Positions 16,689-26,344 of a stretch of DNA of 64,000 nt are shown in pieces; within the stretch, counting starts at the first letter, position 1, and every line of letters begins with the position of its first letter. The DNA comes from JASHPR01 sp963815375 (GTDB lineage: Bacteria > Actinomycetota > Actinomycetes > Streptosporangiales > Streptosporangiaceae), in assembly GCA_963815375.1 (NCBI GenBank), contig CAWFGX010000012.1, positions 124,001 through 188,000 of the forward strand. Reading direction: 5' to 3'. Both the position numbers and the translations under genes were made by a program. The notes under the pieces are model-generated. The model was given only the letters and a program-made list of their open reading frames with translations, made no database searches and had not been told where the DNA came from.

Positions 16689-19600
16689 GTCTTGAACACC
16701 ACCGCGGCCATCTCCCAGATGGTCGCCGCCCCGGTAGAGATGCTGGGTGCCGGCTGGGCCCCCTGGCCCACAACGCTGTCCTCGACGACCATCTCCATAT
16801 CGCCGTCGGGCGCCACGTTCACCCGGCTGGTGTAGCCAGCGCCAGCGCTCAGCGTGTCGCCGAACCCGGAGTCTGAGTAGAAGCCGATCGCCAGCTCACC
16901 CGGGGCTGTGGTGGGCGGCGTGGATGAGGAGCTGACCGAGGTGGCGGCCGTCGTGGTGCCGGTGGCCGACGCCATCTGGTCGATGGCCGCGGTGCCCGCT
17001 GCCGCCGACAGGCCCGAGTACTCCAGCACCGCGATTCCCATATCCGCCTTGGCCGATGGCTTGGCTGTGATCGTGGGCTTGGTCCCGCCGCTCTGGGTGA
17101 CCGGCGCGGTCCACACAGTGAGCTGCGTGCCGTCTGGGCCGGTCGCGGTCGTCAGCTCGGTAAAGGTGTCCCCGGCCGAATCGGTGACGCTCGCGACCGT
17201 TGCCTTACCCGAGCTCCAGTCGGCGACCTCGACAACCAGCCGATTGCCGGTCGTGACGTCGGACGGCACTGTCACCGCGATGCTGGTCTTGGCTGACCCG
17301 TGCGCACTGACCTGCTGCACGAACGCCGGGGCGGCGGTCGCGGTCGGCGTAACCGTGGCGGACGGGGCGGAAGCCGGCCCGGTGCCGACCGCGTTCGTCG
17401 CCGTGACCGTGAACGTGTACGAGTCGCCGTTGGTCAGCGCGGTGACGGTCGCGGTCGTCGCTGGCGGGGTGCCGGCCACCTGAGTGGCCGTCTGGGCGAC
17501 CCCGCCAAGGTACGGAGTGACCGTGTACAGGGTGATCGGGCTGCCACCGTTCGCGGGAGCGGTCCAGCTCACCATGGCTGACTGGTTCCCGGCTGTCGCT
17601 GTCACGCTCGCCGGGGCACCAGGGACCGTCGGGGCGGCCGGGGTGACCTGGCTGGACGGCGCGGACGCCGGCCCGGTCCCGACGCTGTTCGTTGCGGTGA
17701 CCGTGAACGTGTACGCGGTCCCGTTTGTCAGCCCGCTAACGGTGGCACTGGTCGCTGGCGGGCTGCCGGTAATCACCGTCGGGGTCCCGGCCGTCGGGCC
17801 CGCGTACGGGGTGATGGTGTACGAGGTGATCGGGCTGCCGCCGTTCGCAGGCGCCAGCCAGGTCACCTGGGCGGACTGGTTCCCGGCCGTGGCGGTCACG
17901 CCGGACGGCGCGGCGGGCGCGGTCGGCGGGGCCTGGCTGCCCGCCTTGAACACCACGGTGGCCATCTCCCAGACCGTCTTCGCCCCGGTCCCTGCGGTGG
18001 CCGCGGGTGTGGCCCCGGCTCCGACGACCTCGTCCTCGGCCAGGATCTCCATGTCGCCGGCGTTGGAGATGCTGGTCCGGGAGGTCCAGCCCGACCCGGC
18101 GGTCAGCGTGTCACCGAACCCGGAGTCGGAGTAGAGGCCGACGGCGAGCTCGTTGCCGGCGGTCGTGGCCGGCGTCGCCCCCGAGGACACTGTGGCCGCG
18201 CTCGTCGTGGTGCCTGACGCGCTGGCCTGCACGTCGACGGCGGCGGCTCCGGCCGCGGCGGACAGCCCGCTGTACTCCAGTGCGGTCATCGCCCCGTCCG
18301 CGGATGAGGAGAACTTCGCAGTCACAGTCGGCTCGGTGCCAGCGCCAGCGGTGACCGGGGCCGTCCAGACGCTCTGCTCGGTCTTGTCCGGACCGGTGAA
18401 GTGGCTGACCTCGGTGAACGTGTCACCCGCCGAGTCGGTGACGCTGCTGGTCGTCGCGATCGAGGCACTCCACACGCCGACCTCGACCACGAGCCGGTTG
18501 CCGCTGCCAAGCGGTGCTGACGGGGTGACCGACAGGCTGCTCTTCGAGGAGGCATGGGTACTCGCCTGCTGCACGAACGCGGGCGCGGTGGCGGCCGTCG
18601 GCGTCACCGCGCTTGAGGGCGACGAGGCCGGCCGACGTCCCGATCGCGTTGGTCGCGGTCACCGTGAACGTGTAGGACAGACCCGTTGGTCAGCCCGGTG
18701 ACCGTCGCGTTCGTGGCCGGCGGTGACCCGGTCACCGTGGTCGCTGGCTGCGCGGTGGCCCCAAGGTACGGGGTCACGGTGTAGCTGGTGATCGGGCTGC
18801 CGCCGTTCGCGGGCGCGGTCCAGCTCACCGTGGCCGATGCGTTGCCGGCGGTACGCGGTCACGCCGGTGGGCGCGCCCGGGGCGGTCGGGGCCGTTGGCG
18901 TCACCGCGTTGGAGGCTGCCGACGGAGGTCCGGTACCCACCGCGTTGGTCGCGGTCACGGTGAACGTGTAGCTCACGCCGTTGGTCAGGCCGCTGATCGT
19001 CGTGCTGGTCGCCGGCGGGTTGCCGGTGATCACGGTCGGAGTCTGCGCTGTGGAGCCCGTCGTACGGGAGTGATGGTGTAGCTGGTGATCGGGCTGCCGC
19101 TGTCGTCGGGCGCGGTCCAGCTAACGGTGGCCGAGCCGTCGCCGGCGGTGGCGCGTCACGCCGGTCGGGGCGGACGGCGCGATCGGGGTGGTCGGCTGGT
19201 TCAGCCCGATGATGGGGGCGATCGACGGCGTGCCCTGGCTGTTGAGGATGAACAGCATGTAGTGGCCGGGCGGCGCGTCCGCCGCTGACGACGGCATCGT
19301 GACGTTGAGGGTCCCGTTGCCAGCGGTGAAGCTCAGCGGCACGAAGTGCTGGTTCATGTCCATCTGGTGGGTGTCGGTGCCCAGGGACACCAGGTTGACC
19401 TGCGTGATCGAGGAGGCGTCAGGGGTCGACACCGAGATCGTCGAGCCGTAGGTGGCCGACGACGGCACCGAGGTGATCGTCGGCCTGGGTCCGTTGAACA
19501 GGTACGACGGGGAGTAGATCTGCCCGGAGTCCTGGCCCGGGTCGTTCAGCCCGTTCGGGTGCCCGCCGCCGGCGACGAGCACCTGCCCGTCTGGCATCAG

Positions 19601-21732
19601 CACCGCGGTTGAGTGGTAGTTGCGCGCTGCGGCGATCGGCGCGGCCAGCTGACCACTGCTCGCTGGTCGGGTCCCAGATCTCGGTCGGCAGGACGCCGGT
19701 TGTGATCTGCGCTCTGGTCGCTGGTGGTACCGCCGCCGACCGCCAGTACCTGGCCGTTGGCCAGCATCGTCAGCGTGTGGTAGATGCGCGCGTCGTTCAT
19801 CGGTGCCGTCTGCTGCCACTGCGGGTCGGCCGCCGTCGTGTCCAGGACAGCGCTATTCGCCTGGGCGGGCTCGGTGTTGATCACCGACGAGGCCCCGCCG
19901 CTGTAGAGGATCTTGCCGGGAAGGTACTGGACCGACGAGCCGTTGACGACGCCGCTCTGGTCCCGCCGACCGGAGTCCAGGTCTGGCTGGCGACGTTCAT
20001 CTCGTAGGTCACGTCCTCGGACGGGCCGATCGTGAGGACGTTGCCGTTGGGGATCAGGTACGAGAACGGGTACTCCTCCTCGTGCACCTCCGAGGTGGAG
20101 ATCTTCGACAGCAGGGTCCAGGTGTTCGTCGTCGGGTCGTAGAGCTCCGGCGTATCGGCCCAGGTGTTGGCGTTCGTTGAGTTACCGCTGATCGCGACGT
20201 AGTCGCCCGTCGGCAAGCTCGGTGAGCGTCGGGTACCAGCGGGGCAGGTTCATGTTCGCGACCCGGGTCCAGGTGTTGGTGGACGGGTCGAAGATGTTGG
20301 TGTCGACGATCCCGATCTGGCCGGTGGACAGCCCACCGTAACCGCCGATCACGATGATCCGACCGTCAGGAAGCTGGGCCGCGCCGTCGCAGAAGACGCT
20401 GTCCGGGGCGTTCATCGTGTCGAAGACCGTGGGGTCGGCCGGGTTCCAGACCTCGGTCGGCTCCGGCTGCTGCCAGCCGTCCCAGAAGATGAAATTGCCG
20501 TTGTCCATCAGGATCGAGCTGATCGCCACCATCGGGAAGCTCATCAGCGAGCTCCACTCGCCCTGCGGCTCGGGACTGGGGGTCGTCTGGTTGCTCGGCG
20601 TGGACGCCGGGCCGGTCCCGATCGCGTTGGTGGCGGTGACCGTGAACGTGTACGGCGTGCCGTTGGTGAGCCCGGAGATCGTTGTCGACGTCGCCGGCGG
20701 GCTCCCGGTCACGGTCGTGGCGGGCAGCGCGGTGCCCCCCGTGTACGGCGTGACGGTGTAGCTGGTGATGGGGCTGTTGCCGCTCTCGGGAGCGGTCCAG
20801 TTCACGTTCGCCCCGTCGTTCGCGGGGCTGGCGTTCACGCCAGACGGTGCCGCCGGCACGGTCTGCGCCCCGGACGCGAAGATCACCGTTGCCATCAGCC
20901 AGATCGTGTTGGCCCCGGTTTTGACGCTGGCAGCCGGCGTCGCTCCCTGCGACACCGGCTGGTCCTCGGCCAGCATCTCGATGTCGCTGGTGGGAGACAC
21001 GTTGGCGCGGACGGTGTAGCCCGAACCTCCGGCCAGGGTGTCGCCGAAGCCGGAGTCTGCGTAGAAGCCGACCGCCAGCTCGTTGTTCGCGGAGGCTGGC
21101 GCGGTCGCCGGCGAGGCGACCGTGGCCGCAGACGTGGTGGACCCGGTAGTGGAGGCCACCTGGTCGACGGCAGTGGCGCCCGACACCGTGGACAGCCCGG
21201 AGTACTCCAGCGCGATGATGGCCATGTCACCGGAGGCGGTCGGCTTCGCGGTGATGGTGGGCGCGGTACCGCCGGTGACGACCGGCGCGGTCCAGATGCT
21301 TTCCTCGGTGCCGTCGGACGCGGTGAAGTGCGTCACCTCGGTGAACGGGTCACCGGTTGAGTCGGTGACCGAGGCCGTGGTGGGATGGCTCGCCTTCCAG
21401 ATGCCCACCTCCACGATCAGGCGGTCTCCGGCGGTCACGTTGTTGCCCGGGGTCACCGTGATGCTGCTCTTGCCAGACCCGTGGGCGCTGGCTGCCTGAA
21501 CGAACGCCGGGGCCGCGGGCGCTGCCGACGCGGCCGAGGCCGAGGTCAGGGTGGAAGCCGCCGGGATTCCTGCCGAGACGGGCCCGGACAGCACAGGGGC
21601 AGCGAGGCCGGCCGGAGTTGCCCCCGCTGCCGCGGCGCCGCCGGCCAGCAGTGCGACCGCGGACACCATACTGATCAGGCCACGACGGTGAACCGTCGCG
21701 CGCACGCAGAACTGGGCCGCGCTGTCCAGCAT
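16685..21732 (-). pseudogene. Secreted copper radical oxidase (galactose-oxidase/GlxA-like) with FN3 repeats; about ten frameshifts
   Basis: Reconstructed length about 1,680 aa. The N-terminal signal region (GLISMVSAVALLAGGAAAAG) follows a GGGGGGAA ribosome site. Then come a beta module of about 220 aa (ALEYSGL, ELAVGFYADSGFGDTL), one FN3, a kelch propeller with DUF1929, three or more FN3 domains, and two more copies of the 220-aa module separated by FN3. The Cu-radical active site is readable across frames: FCDGAAQLPDG (cross-linked Cys), LPRWYPT (Tyr), RNYHSTAVLMPDG (Tyr-His) and TDTHQMDMNQ (His). Frame breaks near 18637, 18679, 18854, 19056, 19067, 19153, 19650, 19705, 19956 and 20214 interrupt it, with no erosion between them. 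The likely role is oxidation of extracellular alcohols or glycans. Confidence 0.75.
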
Positions 21733-21889
21733 CCGGTTCCCCCCGGGGTCATACTCGGCTGTAGCTATGAGACGCGGCCGTCGGTATGCCGGTTGACGGG
21801 GGAATCGTTCCAGATCAGGTCGTAGCCGTTCCGGCCATTGCCAGGCTGGTGCGGCCCTCGCTGCTCGGGGTCGCGGCGGCAGTGACCGT
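21733..21889. other. Intergenic region upstream of the oxidase operon
   Basis: 157 bp between the rlmB stop and the oxidase start, both genes being on the minus strand. It should hold the oxidase promoter; no clear element was identified. Confidence 0.35.
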
Positions 21890-23035
21890 TCAGCTCCCGG
21901 CGGCTCGTATCCGGGCGACCTCGTACAGCGCGATCCCGGCGGCGACGCCCGCGTTCAGCGACTCGGCCGCGCCGAGCATCGGGATCCGGGCCAGCACATC
22001 GCACCTCTGCGCGGTCAGGCGGGACAGCCCGCGGCCCTCGGAGCCGACGACGAGCACCACCGGACCGTCGGCAAGATCCAGCCCGCTGATGTCGGTGTCG
22101 CCCTCAGCGGCCAGGCCGACCGTGAACAGGCCTGCCTCCTGGTAACTGGCCAGGGCCGCGGCGAGGTTGCTGGCCTGTGCGACCGGGATCCGGGCCAGCG
22201 CGCCGGCTGACGACTTCCAGGCCCCGGCGGTCACCCCGGCCGACCGCCGTACCGGGATCAGCACGCCATGCCCGCCGAAGGCGGCCGCGGACCGCGCCAC
22301 AGCCCCGAGGTTCCTCGGGTCGGTGATCCCGTCCAGCGCGACGATCAGTGCAGGCTCCCCGGCGTCGCCCGCCTTCACGACCAGGTCATCGGGGTGCGCG
22401 TAGCGATAGGGCCGGATCCTCAGCGCCAGTCCCTGGTGCGAAGCGCCGCCGGTGAGCCGGTCGAGCTCGGCCCGGCCCGCTTCGACCACCGGTATCCCCG
22501 CCTCGGCCGCCAGCCCGACAGCCTCGCCGATCCGGTCGTCGGGATCCAGCCGCGGCCAGACATGCAGTGCGGTTGCTGGCACAGCTGCGCGGAGTGCTTC
22601 CAGCACCGCGTTCCGGCCAGCGACCACCTCAGCCGCGCTGCCGCCGCTGGCAGCCCCGCGCCCGCCGCTGCCCATCCCCCGCGCCCCACCACTAGGCCGC
22701 CCGCCAGCGCTACCTGCCGGCCGGGCCGCACCAGCCCGGTCGCCTCGGCCCTCGGTCCCCCGGGCCGGGCGAGCCTGCCCGGCCACGCCAGGATCCCGCG
22801 GCCTCGTTGGCGAACGATCAGTCTCGCCCGCCACGTCGGCGCGCCGGGAAGCGTTCGGAAGCTTCGAAACGCTAGCCGCCGCCCTGCGTTGAGCAGGATG
22901 GCCTGGCCGCAGGTGCGCGGGCGGGGTGGGGCCCTTGCCCTCGAGCCGCCGCCGGCCGCGGCCGCCTGTGCCGGGGCGCGGCTTGCCCGACTTCGCGCGC
23001 CCGCCTGGGCCCGGCCGCCCCTGACTGCCGCTCAC
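21890..23035 (-). CDS. rlmB: 23S rRNA 2'-O-methyltransferase (TrmH/SpoU family, RlmB)
   Basis: 381 aa. SPOUT motifs are all present: DGITDPRNLGAVARSAAAFG (motif 1), VVLVVGSEGRGLS (motif 2) and IPMLGAAESLNAGVAAGIAL (motif 3, trefoil knot). Before these, AEVVAGRNAVLEALRAAVPA is the RlmB substrate-binding domain. The first 130 residues are a basic, Gly/Arg/Pro-rich extension typical of actinobacterial forms. It methylates the ribose of a guanosine (G2251 in E. coli numbering) in 23S rRNA with AdoMet. The GTG start overlaps the cysS stop (GTGA). Confidence 0.92.
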   Translation of the reverse strand: MSGSQGRPGPGGRAKSGKPRPGTGGRGRRRLEGKGPTPPAHLRPGHPAQRRAAASVSKLPNASRRADVAGETDRSPTRPRDPGVAGQARPARGTEGRGDRAGAARPAGSAGGRPSGGARGMGSGGRGAASGGSAAEVVAGRNAVLEALRAAVPATALHVWPRLDPDDRIGEAVGLAAEAGIPVVEAGRAELDRLTGGASHQGLALRIRPYRYAHPDDLVVKAGDAGEPALIVALDGITDPRNLGAVARSAAAFGGHGVLIPVRRSAGVTAGAWKSSAGALARIPVAQASNLAAALASYQEAGLFTVGLAAEGDTDISGLDLADGPVVLVVGSEGRGLSRLTAQRCDVLARIPMLGAAESLNAGVAAGIALYEVARIRAAGS

Positions 23036-24444
23036 CGGCGGAGTTCCCAGCGCGGGCCGCGGCCTGTGTCCTCGACCAGGATCCCGGCGTCCAGCAGGTC
23101 GTCCCTGATCGCATCAGCCACGGCGTAGTCGTCGCGGTCACGTGCCGCCTGGCGCTGCCGCAGGGCTACGGTCACCAGCGCGTCCACGACGGTGCGCAGG
23201 CCGTCGTCGGCACTGGTTCTGGCCCACCGCGGATCGAGCGGATCCAGGCCGAGCACCGCCATCATCGCCCGGACGTCCGCGGCCTGCTTTGCCGCACCGG
23301 CCACGTCCCCAGCGGTCAGCGCGGTGTTGCCCTCTGTCACTGTCTCGTGCACCACGGCGAGGGCCTGCGGAATCGCCAGGTCGTTGTCCATCGCGGCCGA
23401 GAAAGCCGCGGGCAGCGCGGCGGTGCTTGGCGGGGGCAGAGCATCGGGCCTGACAGCAGGGCTAGCCTCGGCCGCACGGGTAACGAAGCCCTCGATCCTG
23501 CGGTAGGCAGCTGTGGCCTCGGCCAGCGCATCCGGCGAGTACTGGATCTCCGACCGGTAGTGCGCCTGACCCAGGTAGTACCGCAGTTCCGCCGGCCGGA
23601 CCTCGGTGATCATCGCGTCTACCAGCAGCGAGTTGCCGAGGGACTTGCTCATCTTCTCGCCGGCCACGCCGACCAGCCCGTTGTGGACCCAGTACCGGGC
23701 AAAGCCGTCGCCGACCGAGCGGGACTGCGCGAGCTCATTCTCGTGGTGCGGGAACACCAGGTCCAGGCCGCCGCCGTGGACGTCGAAGGTCGAGCCGAGA
23801 TACTTGGTGGACATCGCTGAGCATTCCAGGTGCCAGCCGGGGCGGCCCGGGCCCCATGGGGTATCCCAGGACGGCTCGCCCGGTTTGGCACCCTTCCAGA
23901 GCGCGAAGTCACGCGGGTCGCGCTTGTGGGCGCTGTCGACATCCTCGGCTGCGCGCATGTGGTCGAGGCGCTGGCCGGACAGCTCTCCGTAATGGCTGTA
24001 GGTGAGGACGTCGAAGTACACGTCCCCGCCTGCCGCGTAGGCGTGGCCGCTGTCGATCAGCCGCCGCATGAGCACGATCATCTCGGGTACATGCCCGGTG
24101 GCCCGGGGCTCGACGTCGGGAGGCAGGCAGCCGAGCACGTCGTACGCGCGGGTGAACGCGCGCTGGTTGCGCTCGGCAACGGCCCACCAGGGGACGCCCT
24201 CACGGCCGGCGACGGCAATGATCTTGTCGTCGATGTCGGTCACGTTCCTGCAGAACGTCACCTGGTAGCCCGATGCCGCGAGCCAGCGGACCAGTATGTC
24301 GAAGTTGACGCCGGACCTGATGTGGCCGATGTGCGGCGGCGCCTGAACCGTGGCCCCGCATAGGTACAGCGAGGCCTTCCCCGGCGATACGGGGACGAAC
24401 TCGCGTACCGCGCGGGTGGCGGTGTCGTGCAGGTGCAGCGTCAT
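23032..24444 (-). CDS. cysS: Cysteinyl-tRNA synthetase
   Basis: 470 aa. The class I signature PPHIGH and the KMSKSLGN loop are present. Zinc ligands are in YLCGATVQ, HLECSAMS and FPHHENE, which discriminate cysteine. The ATG at 24444 begins the family-typical MTLHLHDTATR; the open frame continues 13 codons upstream without support. Its place before rlmB, downstream of carD-ispF, is the usual actinobacterial order, though four unrelated genes separate it from ispF here. Confidence 0.95.
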   Translation of the reverse strand: MTLHLHDTATRAVREFVPVSPGKASLYLCGATVQAPPHIGHIRSGVNFDILVRWLAASGYQVTFCRNVTDIDDKIIAVAGREGVPWWAVAERNQRAFTRAYDVLGCLPPDVEPRATGHVPEMIVLMRRLIDSGHAYAAGGDVYFDVLTYSHYGELSGQRLDHMRAAEDVDSAHKRDPRDFALWKGAKPGEPSWDTPWGPGRPGWHLECSAMSTKYLGSTFDVHGGGLDLVFPHHENELAQSRSVGDGFARYWVHNGLVGVAGEKMSKSLGNSLLVDAMITEVRPAELRYYLGQAHYRSEIQYSPDALAEATAAYRRIEGFVTRAAEASPAVRPDALPPPSTAALPAAFSAAMDNDLAIPQALAVVHETVTEGNTALTAGDVAGAAKQAADVRAMMAVLGLDPLDPRWARTSADDGLRTVVDALVTVALRQRQAARDRDDYAVADAIRDDLLDAGILVEDTGRGPRWELRR

Positions 24445-24525
24445 GGTGCCTAGGCTATGGGATGCCGCCCGCAGGCTCCCCACGGATTATGGCGGTGGCT
24501 GCCGGCGAGCTGTAATGTCCCGAGC

Positions 24526-24834
24526 GTGACCGTAAAACTCGTGGTCCTGTACACCAAACCGAGCGACCCGGACGACTTCGATCAGCAGTATCACGGCATC
24601 CACATGCCGCTGGTCAGGGCCATTCCCGGGCTCCAGCGGGCGGAGACCGGCCGGTTCGACGCTGCGCTCGATGGCGGCGAGCAGACTTTCTACCGTGTTG
24701 CCGAGCTTTACTTCGCCGACCAGGCGGCGCTCCAGGCAGCCTTCGCCTCGGCCGAGGGACAGGAGACCGCAGCCGACTACCAGAAGATCGCCCCGCCCGG
24801 CTCGCGGATGTTCACCGAGACCGTCGACGACTGA
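24526..24834 (+). CDS. EthD family protein
   Basis: 102 aa from a GTG that begins VTVKLVVLYTKPSDPDDFDQ. The pattern LVVLYTKP..P..FD..Y...H.PL....PGL......R and AELYFADQAALQAAFASAEG is that of the dimeric alpha-beta-barrel EthD family. Members are small heme- or quinone-related accessory or degradation proteins; the specific role is unknown. It is divergent from cysS with only 81 bp between starts, so the promoters lie close together. Confidence 0.82.
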   Translation: MTVKLVVLYTKPSDPDDFDQQYHGIHMPLVRAIPGLQRAETGRFDAALDGGEQTFYRVAELYFADQAALQAAFASAEGQETAADYQKIAPPGSRMFTETVDD

Positions 24835-25161
24835 GACGCGCTGCTCATAACCCGAAGACGCAGTTCCTAGCTCCAAGACGCGTGCCTCGTGGCTCCGAAC
24901 AGTGTGATGGGCCCCGCGCTGTTGCTCTAGCAGCAGTTTCGGTACCACGACCGCCCCGCCGGGGGCCCGGAGCCACGGCAAGGGCCCCACGCTGATCCTT
25001 GGCGGAGCCTTTTCAGGGCCGGGAAGCGCGAATGTCAGAGCCGCCCCCTAGCATCGAACTGGCGATCGAGCAGCCGCGCCCGTCCAGACGCCGGCCTGGC
25101 TGGCAGATGAGCTTCGGGCGTCCAGCTAACCCCCATGAGGACCTTGGATCGGAGGACAGCT
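24835..25161. repeat. Intergenic segment with long-range inverted repeat and a dispersed element
   Basis: No gene is seen. CGTGGCTCCG (24889-24898) and CGGAGCCACG (24968-24977) form 10-bp inverted arms around 69 nt. Within the loop, 24905-24951 matches the opposite-strand segment 61978-62024 at 34 of 47 ungapped positions (shared TGATGGGCCCCG and CCACGAC ends). The last bases (GGAGGACAGCT) are the ribosome site of the DUF4253 remnant. Confidence 0.45.
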
Positions 25162-25345
25162 ATGTCGGGCGAAGGGTTACCTCAGGATTTAGGCCAGCTC
25201 TTCAGCGATGGTGGGGTCGGGCGGGTGCGTCGCCGCCGAGCATTTCGCGTTCTGCCCAGACAACGTGGTCCAGGGACCCGGGACGATCCGGGCCTACGCC
25301 GCGAAAATACTGCAGGACGATATCTGGGTGTTCTGGTGGGACTGA
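25162..25345 (+). pseudogene. Collapsed DUF4253 gene copy (ends kept, middle lost)
   Basis: It begins like the intact gene downstream (MSGEGLPQDLGQLFSDGGVGR against MSGGGLPHDLDQLFSDGGAGR), preceded by GGAGGA. After about 25228 it jumps to the family's C-terminal end, read one frame over: AAEHFAFCPDNVVQG ... IWVFWWD, stop at 25343-25345. About 700 bp found in the intact gene are missing and the junction is out of frame, so it is a dead tandem copy. Confidence 0.75.
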
Positions 25346-25387
25346 GCCGCTGCTCAAAGCGCACGCGACGTACTGGAGAGGATGACG

Positions 25388-26278
25388 ATGTCAGGCGGAG
25401 GCCTACCGCACGATCTAGACCAGCTGTTCAGCGATGGCGGGGCAGGGCGGGTTCTTGATGTGGACCTGCCTCCCGGGCGGCTCGTGGTACCCGAGGATGC
25501 CGAGCCCGCGACACCTCCGGCGTACTGGCTGAGCGACGGGCCCGCGAGTCCGGACCTGTGGGTTCGGCTGCGCCGGGCGCACGCCCGGTCTGGCCTGTGG
25601 CCGGTGTTCGCCGAAGGGCACTGGTCAGACGAGGAGCGGCCCTGGGGTAACGGAGAAGTCGTCCACCCGCGGCCCCTGTCCCGCATTGACACGCTTCCGG
25701 CAGGCGAGGTCATGGAGGGCTTCTGGCGGGCGTATGTCGGCGGCGAGCATCTCCTGCTGGAGACGGTCGGAGACGATCCGCGGGAGATGGTAGGCGAAAT
25801 ACAGCTGGACACGCGTGACGGCTTCCCCGAGCTCGAGCCCTTTGGCGCCACCTGGCCTGGCCTCGCACCCGCGGCAGACCGCGGGCAGGAGGCCGACGAG
25901 TTCGCCGACCAGCGTGTGCGCGAAACCGACGACGGCACGTCGCGGGTGATGCTGGTTCCCGCCGCCCGCAGCGCCGACCTCATCTCTGCGGTGGGCTGGA
26001 TGGGACCCTGCAACTACACCAACGACATGCCCCTGCTCTCTTCGATACTGCGCAGCTGGGAAGCGCGGTTCGGCGCCCGGGTCGTCGAGGTCGGCTTCGA
26101 CACGCTGAGCCTCACCGTTGCCTGGCCTCCTGTCACAGCCGAGCATGCCGAGCGTGTAGCGGCCGAGCACTTCGCATTCTGCCCGGACAACGTCGTCCAG
26201 GGTCTCCACTCACCGATCCGCGAGTACGCGGCACAAACAGTCCAGCAGAAGAACGACTGGTCGTTCTGGTGGGACTGA
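25388..26278 (+). CDS. DUF4253 domain protein
   Basis: 296 aa. The C-terminal part carries the DUF4253 features: RVMLVPAARSADLISAVGW, WEARFGARVVEVGFDTLSL, AAEHFAFCPDNVVQG and a final FWWD. The start was chosen by homology with the upstream remnant and by GGAGAGG 6 bp before. The family is widespread as single or tandem genes in actinomycetes and is often discussed with SUKH/immunity-type proteins, but its activity is unknown. Adjacent duplication with one dead copy suggests a lineage-specific expansion. Confidence 0.78.
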   Translation: MSGGGLPHDLDQLFSDGGAGRVLDVDLPPGRLVVPEDAEPATPPAYWLSDGPASPDLWVRLRRAHARSGLWPVFAEGHWSDEERPWGNGEVVHPRPLSRIDTLPAGEVMEGFWRAYVGGEHLLLETVGDDPREMVGEIQLDTRDGFPELEPFGATWPGLAPAADRGQEADEFADQRVRETDDGTSRVMLVPAARSADLISAVGWMGPCNYTNDMPLLSSILRSWEARFGARVVEVGFDTLSLTVAWPPVTAEHAERVAAEHFAFCPDNVVQGLHSPIREYAAQTVQQKNDWSFWWD

Positions 26279-26344
26279 GCTGCTGATCACGTCGGGGCAG
26301 AAGGTGTCCAGCGGACCGTCCGCAGTTAAGAACTGGGCGCGGCG

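Noticed and set aside
16908..21499. Several plus-strand open frames with hydrophobic Val/Ala/Pro-rich translations opposite the copper oxidase
   Set aside because: They mirror the FN3 and beta-module repeats in antisense; the repetition comes from the real gene.
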